A stretch of 64,000 nucleotides of DNA from Branchiostoma belcheri (lineage: Eukaryota; Chordata; Leptocardii; Amphioxiformes; Branchiostomatidae): positions 875,251 to 939,250 of the forward strand of contig NW_017802436.1 in assembly GCF_001625305.1 (NCBI RefSeq). The letters run 5' to 3'. Position numbers and translations under genes: made by a program. The first letter of the stretch is position 1. Every line of letters begins with the position of its first letter. The notes beneath the pieces were generated by a model. That model was given only the letters and a program-made list of their open reading frames with translations. It did no database searches and was not told where the DNA came from. This document shows positions 37,250 through 48,300 of the stretch, in pieces.

Positions 37250-37886
37250 GATGTTAAATGTTCCTCTATATGTCTAGTCTCCAGTCACAGTGGCATTGTG
37301 GTCGGTCGTTAGCTCATAAAAATTATGTCGAATAGATTGTGATGGTGACAAATATTTCGTCTACTTAATAGACAATTGACATTTTGGTGTACCAAAAATT
37401 ACGCATTTAATAGAGGGTAACATTTGATTTTTCTTCCGGGGAGCATGCCTCTATACCCCATACGTTGGTCGCGCCTTCGGCACTTGCAAGGGTGCAAAAA
37501 AAAACTATTAGTAATACTGTCTCTGCTGGTAACTTTTAAAAGACGATAGTTGTAGCATATATATTTTCATCTTAGATATATGTCATTATTTGAACTTAAA
37601 GCTGTGAACTGACTCTCAATTGTACATTGCTTTGTGTCTCGAATACTTGGTCCATAGTTTGGGTCACTGTGTTGTCGTTATAGTTATCCTAGAGCCTTAA
37701 GACCCACTTAATTTGACTTGGTATGTGTATCCGGTGCACGTGGGCGTCTATGTTAATAGAGTATTGATCTGAACTAAGAAATACATAAGAATATTAGATT
37801 GTCTTTACTCATGTTTTAAGAAGCTTTTTGTTGTGTTGTAATGCGCAGGAAATAAAACAAAAAATATGCAATTAAAAGCCTGTCCA
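37250..37886. other. Interval between convergent CART and TH 3' ends
   Basis: No exon seen. AATAAA at 37850-37855 on the plus strand could be a second, distal CART poly(A) site. Confidence 0.4.
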
Positions 37887-37892
37887 TTTATT
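37887..37892 (-). terminator. Candidate TH poly(A) signal
   Basis: AATAAA on the minus strand, about 780 bp downstream of the TH stop codon. It is the first clear hexamer I see near the end of the gene, but an alternative nearer signal cannot be excluded. Confidence 0.35.
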
Positions 37893-38670
37893 AAGTTCTC
37901 TTCATGGATGTAGAGCACAAGGAAAACATAAAGTACTAGTAATGAGAGTACTAAATATTAGGCATACCAGACATAACAAATAACAGCATGATCACGGGAA
38001 ATAATATTCTCCCAGTAGTCTAGCTGCATAATATTAGCAGATGTCACTGTTGACTCCAGCGAACTCAGAAAAAAGCGCCACCTAGCTAGATTTTATAAAC
38101 TGCATGATGTTGCTAGAATGGAAAAAAATACGCGATTGAAAGAAAGCAATTATACTTCATGTCTGCAGTTATATCTTAATTTTCTAACCATTTCTTCAGT
38201 CATACACGGTCAGACTGTTGGTCTTTGTTTACCCTACGTACAACAATGTAGGTGGACGATACCTTTGTCATTTCACTGAACTGCAACCAGTCACCGCTAG
38301 CTAACACACTTTTACACCTCTTTTACATACATCTATGAGCATTTTATTATTTTACGTTATACGTACAATTTGACTGTGTTATATAAACAATATATAAGCA
38401 GGCTATAACACAGCTATCTGACGTCTAACGAAATGATGCCACATTACAGCCTTTCCTTTAAACTTGATTTTTTTTGTTTACCTATCTACAAATCTTGACC
38501 CTTTCAGCTCTAGGATCAACTATGTCATTGAAAGATATACTAGTTAACACCTCTACAAAAGAACCACATGACCATTGAAACCCCTTTTTGTGGTCCCTTC
38601 AATATGCATTTGCCTGGATATTAAGTTGATGAGAACCCTAAGTGTAGTGGCTACAGCTTTACAGTTTTGT

Positions 38671-41600
38671 CTAGTTGATGATTTTCTTCATGGCAGTGTT
38701 CAGCAGGATGACGTCACCCTTTATCTTCTCGGACAGACGCTGTAACTTCTCGCGAGAGTCCAGAACCTCGACGGACTGCGTGTAAGGGTCATAGGTCACT
38801 TCGAATGGCCGCCGTATTTTTGAGGCATACGATCTGGAATAGTGATAACAAAAATATTATTTCATCGGTCACCACAAAACAAGGCTCATAGGAGCCACTT
38901 AAAATGTTTTGTGTTACAGAACATCCAGTGTGGACAGATGTTTGTTGACCTTAGACTTGAACAGAGTAAAAATACAGAATTAACTTCTGAAGTCATTTGG
39001 TTTCGTGGTACCAGTAATATTATTATGACCATACTTGTATTTTTACTGCTTTTTACGTTGTCCCAATAGTTCAAACACAGGGCATCACAGAGTACAAATT
39101 GCTTTTGCAATGAAGTTACATGACAACGTCACTAATGGAAGCTCCAATAAAGACATATTTGCTTTAAAGTTCGAAATAAAAAAAAACGTATTATACAGAG
39201 AGAGCTTCGGGTAGAGAAGACTTTTTTATTAATTGTCACCTTAGCTGTTCCTTGGCCCTGTCGAAGGTGTCAGAGACAAAGTAGACAGTCTGGTAGTTGA
39301 CGTCATCGTATGGTTCAACTGCCGTCACTTCCGGTTCAAAGTCCTTGATTTCCGGTTTGCCAGACAAGGCATACTAGCAGGACAAATTAACATAATGTGA
39401 TTCAGAAACCTTTTTACTTTTGTACCGAAGAAAAACATATGATACTGTTTTGCTATTTTTTTACACTTATAGGGCACAATTCATACATATACATATGTGT
39501 TGTTCTTGTTTCTACAAGACAACTATTTTTTTTTCAGATACATACTGATAAAAATACAAATGAAAGGACACGGGCTAAGTGGCTGCGAACTCAAGTTAGG
39601 TACAACTTATATTCTGGAAGCCACTTTTACAATGGGAAAAATACTTCAAAACTATTTAATACAGCACATGCATGGGATGACCTGATATGTTCATCTATCT
39701 AAAAACTAAAAGTGATAAAATGTACCTCTAGCTCTCCATAGGAAGAAAGAAGCCCAGCGCCATACGCCTTCAACTTGTTGTCCTGTCTGCACAGACCAAA
39801 CTCAACCGTGAACCAGTAGCACTGAAAAATATTGCAAAATGTAACGTAAGCCTTGATTTAACATGATATTGTGTATAATATAACAAGAAACTAATCAACA
39901 ATGTATGGTATATATGAAGTGTGTACCGCCAGCATGTCCACGAAGAAAGGTCCCATTTATTCATTAGTAGTTTTTACTAGTAGTTTCGTAGTAGTTATCA
40001 GTAGTTCTATGTGTACTTATAGTCTGTTCTTATACCATATGTTTCTTCTGTTCCTGCAATTTGCAATAAAACAATTCTTGCCATTATGGATGGCCCCATT
40101 GAGCCTATAATAGCTGTTTTCCAAGGGGGTCCAGCATGTTATAAGACAAGGCTACATACAGTAAAACAAATTGTGGCTTACCGTGGCAAGTTTCTCTATG
40201 TCTTCGTCAGAAGCACCGAGAGACAGCAAACCTATCTCCTGGAAGATGGGAGACACCGTACATTTGTTTAAAGATGTATTCATCTTTCTATGTATTTCTT
40301 TTTTTCCATAGAAAAATCACAAAGACACAATAGAATAGCACTTACATGCACCTTAACGCATGTACGTGCCTATGATCGCATCCATTTAAAAACTCGGTAA
40401 ATAGCTATTTGTGATGCAATGCATATATAACAACGATGTTTCACCTGTGAAAACTGTGCGAAACTGGGGTCTGACAGCATGGGCACATGGCCAAGGAGTT
40501 CGTGACAGCAATCTCTGTGGTGAAAAGATGCGATGTTCTGTTGGAAACTTCAAATGAGCTTCTTTTACTGTATAATCTACATAGTATTTTCTATGTGTCT
40601 TTAAATATTGTACATACGTAATATAATATATTACAAGTCTGTCGGCAAAAAACAGTAGTTCTTTGTTATTGCATGTTCAGGAATGATAGAGTAGAAAAAT
40701 AGATGGTAAAAAGTTTGAATGAACTTTTGTATTACGTAGTTTAGTATAAAGTAAGCGTATTTTTATTCCAAATTCTACTCCTGCCTGTTTATCTGTGGGT
40801 AAATACTAACGGTTCGGGGGACTGGTGCGGTGATGGCATATGAGGACCCGTGTCTGAGGTACGGGGTACACTGAACAACGCGGTTTTCCTATGGATAAAT
40901 AGACTCTGTTCATCTGTCAGAACGAACTTATGTAACAGGCCAGGGCGATCTGAACGCCGTGTAACTGACCTGAGGGCACTTTGCACCGGAAAGGTATATA
41001 AGTGAGAACTTCATGCACTTGTGTCATTAGCCTCTGTACACTTGAAGAAGCCACACAGGCGAAACCGGTCTTTTGACAGGCTGAATAAAAGTTCTAAACG
41101 GGAGTTATGGGGCTCCAGGTGTCTTACTGAGGGACGGGCTACACTTGAACACGCGGTTTTTCTATGGGTAAACAGACTCTGCATATTTGTGAGTAAATAC
41201 TAACGGTTCTGGAGAGTGGTGCGGCGAGGAGCCATGTCTCAGGTACTGGGTACACTGGAACACGCGGAAAGCGAGACTGGCAAGGAAGTCTCGCGCAGAG
41301 ACAAGACCTGCCACGGGACGCAGCTGCCAGCCTGTTCTCTCTGGAAAGAAATAAATAAAAAAAAAATATTTGATTTCATTTGATTTATCAAACTGTAAAA
41401 AAGAAATAAACAGCTAGGACTGCCCAACTAGTCGAAGGCTATTATAAAGAGCTAGCCCTCATAACAGGGTGATAAACAATACAGGAACAGTTAACAATGG
41501 CGGATATAATTCAGATTCAGGTCATTGGTCACTGTTTGGAGAAGAAGAAGAAACTGGGCAAAAACAATATGTTTTCCTTCGGTAAACATAATAATGGATG

Positions 41601-42359
41601 CCACTACCTTTCAGAAAGTTGGACACCGCCCCTAGCTGAGGAACCAGATCCGCACTGTGGCCCAAGAAAAGGAAGAAGGAAGAAATACATATGCCATTTT
41701 AAGCTTAGGGCAGGTTGTTGAATATTTACGAATTTAAATTACAAAAAAATGAGAATTTCCAGCTCAAAATTAACAACTTTACATAGGTATTTGATAATCT
41801 ACAAATACCAGTACACCAAATATGAAACATGCGAACATTACATATTATCTAAACACAAACTGATTTTGATACACATATTGCTCCTTCTGACCTGTATCCG
41901 CAATGCTTTTCTAGCAGTTTGAGGCCCTCCATGTGCTCTTTGCAGGCATGACTTTGGTATAGAGATGTAAGGGACTGGTAGACAATCCCCCTTGAGAAAC
42001 AGTGAGTTGAAAGATGGTATTAGTTACATACTATTATTAGCTGTATATATATGCAAATAAGTGAGTTGAAAGATGGTACTAGTTACATGTATGTAGCTGT
42101 GTGTAGCTTAGGGAAGTTTCTACAACTACAGATGCAGAACACAGTGAAATATATATATTTCCGTCTTCACTATTATTTACCATGCATAGTTTATGGTTGA
42201 TACGTAGAAGATGTTAACCATCTAACACATATTTTTCATCATATAGTCACACTAGGCTCTGATAGTCCAACTTACCAAGTTGTTGTTTCCTCTTCTGTGT
42301 AGTCTATTACCGGCAATGGCTGGCCACTACAGGGAAAAAGTTATATCATGTAACTACTT

Positions 42360-42390
<31 letters not shown>

Positions 42391-45300
42391 CCTAAGATAG
42401 ATAGATAGATAGATACATAGATAGATAGATAGAAAGATAGATAGATAGATAGATAGATACATAGATAGATAGATACATAGATAGATACATAGATAGAAAT
42501 GTAGAGCATATTTTTTCATTTGTTTCAGAGTTAGAATTACAAAAATTACATAAGGCAGTATGTAGGTGTATCATTTTTGTTTCATGACCTTTTTTAAAAA
42601 ATAACAAAACATCACTAAAAGTACAAGCCGGTGGTACTGGCGTCACCGGATGTGGTGAGTGTAGACATGACGTAATCGTGACATTACACTTACTGTTTGT
42701 ATTCGAAAGCAGCTTCCGCGATTTTCTTTCTGCGAGCAAGGTACACTTTGTCCGAGAAACCCTGGAAAATCAAAATGTACAATATACCATCTACCCAAGG
42801 AATCATACTAAAGCATTTATTTATGTAATGTCCTCTTTTCTTATATTACCGCCTCTACATCTATATTTTTTTTCACACCGTCAGAAGAAAACTGTGGGTC
42901 TAAATCATGAACAGATTACAGCACTCCTATGTACTACCTACAAGCTGCTTGAGTCAGTTTCAACCACGTTTGTCGGTGATATATTAGATAAAAATGAGAC
43001 CTTATATACTAGATGGGACCTAGACCACCTGGGTGAATAAGAAATTTTCATTGCCAGCAATATAATATATATATAACTGTAAGGGGTAAGTGATAACTCA
43101 ATATGTAAAGGTAAAGGCTAAACTATACTTCTTTTCATTTTATTTATTCTTTAATTCAGGCCCCTGGCCCATATAACACCAAGAACAGATAGACAAAAGA
43201 CGGAGGCGTGGTAACAAATACAGTAACTAATACCACGATAATAAAGCTAGACCTAAAAAGAATAAACTACTTAAAACTAGATTAACGTAATTCCTCCAAA
43301 ATGTGCTTAGGTTGTAGCCGTCAGAGTATATCATGCATATATATAGTACTATGAATATGTTATGAAAACAAACATTAAGTACTAACCGGATGATCTGCAT
43401 CCAGCTCAGGTTCAAACTTAGTGACCAGATGATGGCACTTGTCCAGGTCCGAGATTACCTTCGGGAACCAGGGACCTACATGGGGCGTGGATTAGAAAAT
43501 TAGCCAAAACACAAGCCCAAGATCAGAGTAATAATTGCTAACTAATTCAGATGATTTTCTCCCCCTTTGCTAATGTGTTGTTTTGCTGTATTAAATGTAG
43601 GTGACATTCCTTGGTCTCGTAGGGCCACGAATTGTACAGTTTGAATATAGTGTGCTTGTTTCTTTTACCTTCGCATATGGTCTATTCTGTTAATTATTCA
43701 TTAAATATAAAATTGCAACATGATGTAACCCAGCACTAGGTACCATAGTGACAGACGTCTGGTTCAGGTCATTGACCTTATTTGTTTGGAGAAGAAGAAG
43801 AGGAAGAAGAAACAGAGCAGAAACTATGTTTTCCTTCTGCGAAAGAAGGACAATATTGTGACCAGTTCTGCACATGTAAACGACGCCATACCATCCATGT
43901 CGACCCAATTTTTTTGGAAGAGTTGCAGACTTTTGACCCAACAAACCGACGAACTTTAATTAAAACTTAGAAACAGTTCTTCACATGTTAAAGGCGTCCT
44001 ACCGTCCATGTCGACCCCATTTTCGTGGAAGAGCTGCAGACTTTTGACCCTTCTCTTGAGTGAGATGACCAGGCCGGGGATGTTGCCCCTTCCCTGGTCG
44101 CGCTCGCATCGAACCAGGAAGCTGACGTCATCACCGCCATCTTGGGGAGGGCGGGACTCGATGTGGTGAATCGTCACGTGATATCTCTGAAACCCGATTA
44201 TTGACATCGTGTATCCCAAATTTGGAAAAAAAAATCGTGTTCACTTTGTACCCCACTATAACTTTAAAATCACCCCAGTAAGCAGCTTTGCCATTATGAC
44301 AAGTCTGGATCTTTCAGTCATTCTCACATTCAGCCATCAAACAATTTCTCAGTGTCTAGCGGCCACGGGGTTCCTGTTATGTATTGTTTTATTTCAGTGA
44401 ATGGTATTGTTTTGTACTTACAGCTGTTATTATATTAATTGTCATATGTCTATGTGAGAAAATATTGATGTGCATGTGACAAACGCCATTTAGGGCATGC
44501 CCTAAATTCCTGTCAATGTGTGTTTGAGTTTGTGAGAAACCAAAAAAATAAGAAATGAAATTTTAATGCAATTCTAATTAGAAATTCTTAAATGCTCATT
44601 TGATTTTAATGTAATGAACTTGAACGCATCCGAGATATAGTGGGGAGCCAATTTTAAGTAGGAATTATAAAATGATGATTTCTTTTAATGTAATGACCTT
44701 GAACGCATCCAAGATGGCGGGCAGTCTGTCGAAGCCGTCGTTCGGTGAGAAGACGATGGCGGCCTTCACGGGAACGTCGTTGTCCTCAACATTGTCCAAC
44801 ACCTCCAGGTCTTCGTCATCCTCGGATAGACTGAGCTGCCGCCATGCATTCGACAGCCGCCGCCCTGGGGTGGTGTTTAAATTTTTCAAGTCTTTATTCG
44901 TAACACCAAAAAGTAAAGCGTATAGCAGGGATAAGACTCCATGAATTGCAAAGAGAAGCGAGAAGAAGCAGAACCTGTACATATATAGTTTTACTATAGA
45001 TATATTATTAGTCTACCATCGCCATTTGCCGTGACCTGTACTTAGTTCGCAATGAGCAAAATGTACAATAAAGGTCTTTATCATTATTATTTTATTACCT
45101 GTGGCACGGCAAAGCTCCTTCTCCGCGCGTGCGTCGTCAATGAGGCTTCGCCGACGGCCATGGTACCCGTTTGTCTGAACGTGGAGAGGAAAACCGTCAA
45201 ATCAACTTTATTGCTCAACAACTGTAACTGGTACAATGGATGACAAAGAAGAGAAGAGTTGATAGATTAACTATACTAATTTAAAAATAGAATTCTAACA

Positions 45301-48300
45301 GAACAAATCCTTAATGATACTATCTGTACTAAATTAAATTTTACCAAAATGAAAGCTAACCTATTGTATGTTTTCTTGAGGAGAAAGAAAAATATATCAC
45401 TTCGAGAGAAATGTTCATGGAAACACACTTCCACTTACAGCATTATCATTAGATTAAATCAATATTGCCTATGTTATGCCATTTGAATTCCTCAAGATCA
45501 GTCGGGTTTTTGGAAAACTTTTTTCATCTAATCATTCCTGAAAAAGTTTTTACTTAAAGAGACCTTCAGTTATCAACACCTACACCTTTCATGGGCAAAA
45601 CGCTTTGAATTGGTTCATGCAGCCCGAGATTAGGGATAATGTAAGGATATTAGGTTGAAAGGATCAGAGAGCATGGCTCCATGTCATAATATCAGGTTAC
45701 ATGTAGGTGTTACTCTCACGCTATTTTAGGGATGCGAGGAAAATTTCTGCACACATATGTATACATATTATGAACTAAATGTGCCTATACTGTTACTGCG
45801 TTGTACATGTACATGTTTGTAACATTATTTGTATAATGTTGTGTTCAAGTTGCAATTTTTAGGAATCAATGTATGTGCCCAGGGATACCTGAAAAATAGG
45901 GCAACGGATCTGAGGTATGCCCTGGTAAAATAAATTAGCTTGAACTTGTCCGTGGCCTATAGGTGATTTTGAAGAGAGGAAACGGATAACCTAGCTGTAA
46001 TTCTACATGAAAATGTCAACTTGGCAAGTTTTGTTTCCTTTGCTTTTGGAGTGTGGTGTACGTACGTATCATGTAATTTGTAACAATTATAAAGAAAGTT
46101 ACACAAATGAATTTCTCAACGCCACCCAGTCAACAAGCAGTCGAGCAATAATCCATTTCTATGACAAGATAGAAAACAAGAGAGTAGCGTAATTACATAG
46201 GAAATTGACGGTTTGGTGCTGAAACCGTTCATTAAACCAGCTACATGTCACTGTTTTGCTACATTGCCCTGTCGCGTGGCAACGGCTCAGGGTTCCGGGA
46301 ATTCTCTGATGACATGTAATTTTCGATATTGGACGTCATTCTAGGGTGCCCCATTACGATTTTGTTGGTTATACCACAATATATACCAGGCCGTTTTGAT
46401 CTACAAAAATTGCAGATGAAACAGTAGCGTCATCTGATGATCAACGTTTATCGCAATTTTAGGGTCTTCTGCATCTGATGTTACATTTCTAAAATAGACG
46501 ATATTTTATAGAATTTTTCTGAAGCAATTTGTTTAAGCAATAACATATTAGTAAGTAATTTTTGGCACTCTGGTATTGCCAATTTTACTGTAACGTGCCC
46601 GATAATGACTTATGGGGTTAATATGCAACTATGTACCAGGCAGTTTTGATCAACAAAAATTATAGATAAAACAGTAACGGCATCTGATAAACTCTGAGTT
46701 TATAATATTTCTAATACAATATTTCTAATGGAGCTCAACAGTGCATGCACGAGCAAAATCTAACTGATGCAGCAAAAGTGTTTCATACAATTTTTCCAGT
46801 GGCATTGCTATTTCTAGGCAATTTCTTTTTTTTTTGTCTCTGGCAATCTTGGATTGGTTATATATATATCTTTGTAACAAAGCACACTGTCGAACTGCTA
46901 AAAGCAATGTGTTGAAAGCGTAACTATTTTGAAAACTTACTACAACAAAGTGACTTCCAAAGATAGCGCGTCCCAGTTATGATAGTACTATATGAATATC
47001 CCATGTTCTGCTCTTTTCATTCAGTGGTTCCGTTTTAACAACGTCGTCATTGTTATTTCAAATGTGGTTTAACATAACGAGTCGCTAATGTGTCAAAAGA
47101 TTTCAAAGATAACAAACCAAACAAACACCAGATGTTACCTCATGGAAATAGGTTAAGGGTTTACCAGATCTACGTCAACCAGCACTCATATATCCAGAAA
47201 TATTAAGCGAGCAGACAGCGCATTCTGATAAGTGATATGTTCGTACGATGAACAGCAATCTCAACCCATACACCAATTCAAGGAAGACTATCCATATTCC
47301 ATGTACAATATTGGCATTCTGTAGGTTAGTTTAGTACGAAAACAGATGTTCCAATATAATAGTGATACCAACAGCACTTTTACCGTAACATATCATTATC
47401 AGACCATGTAGAGCATCAAAATACCTCAATGTACTGCATTAGTAGCCTCCATAGCATGCCACAAACTGGGGGTCTTCGGGAGCTTTTATGTGCTATTTAC
47501 TGATTACATATAGACAACATAGCCGGCCTGAATGAATAACCCCCGTTTTTTTTTAGAATTGGGCTAATCAGAAAACAGCCGAAGACCACCAAACCCCAAG
47601 TTTTGTAAGCCTGCTTCAGAGGAATTTGATAGAACTGCTCAAAAACAAAGTTCTAGCAAAGAAGAGCATATTGAGAAAGGGGAATGATAAGTTCACTCAC
47701 AAACTGATACTCCACAGCCGAGTCCGACGCGATGCGGTTGCGGAAGCTTCTGGGTTGTTGCTCCTTCTCTTCTGTCATGTTGGTTGCGCCTTCTGCCTGT
47801 ACTGCCTCAGTCTTCTCCTCGATTGCTACAACCGCAGAAAAATTGCTACAAATTACGACGGCGTTTCTGCCACTTTGTTGCTTTCCTGCTTGCGTACGGA
47901 TTGATACATCGCTGGCAGGGCCGGCTGGCCTGTATTTAAACCTGGTCCCTAATAGTCTAACCGTGTCATTTCGTCGTTATCCCAACAAAGGAGCACAATT
48001 ACCGGTTATTTCAAGATTGCTGCCAACGTGCACGGCGCTTAGGCCACACCGTCGTAATTTTATGGATGACGTCCACGCGCGCATTGATTTTCGCCTGATC
48101 TCAAAAAAAAAAAAAAAAGATCACGTCTTCCGAGGCTCTTGCCTGGCTTTAGGCCTGGGTAGTCCAGGGTAGTAAGCGACAACGAAGCCGGTGGTAACTC
48201 TGGAGGATGGCATCCAGGCTACCGGGGCTCCACACTACTCAAGAACTCAGTACACACGTACAGTGTCGATTCATAAATTCCGCAAAAAGACACCACGTAT

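Larger units (their letters stand above)
38671..42761 (-). other. TH: TH catalytic core and tetramerisation exons
   Basis: The core runs from [12 protein letters not shown] (exon 42761-42694) to [18 protein letters not shown] (last exon). Iron ligands are His355 and His360 in [12 protein letters not shown] and Glu400 in YWFTVEFGL, with the 5- and 40-residue spacings of the family. [20 protein letters not shown] and [20 protein letters not shown] are also intact. The final approximately 40 residues form a Leu- and Lys-rich amphipathic helix expected to mediate tetramers. I see no broken residue or frameshift. Confidence 0.95.

Noticed and set aside
48062..48070. CRE-like TGACGTCC word upstream of the inner TH coding exon, with a TTTAAATA word at about 47933-47940, as a TH promoter
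   Set aside because: The CRE-like word lies in the terminal repeat of a MITE (48042-48458), and a better TATA and leader-exon arrangement exists at 51130. An internal promoter remains possible but is not supported.
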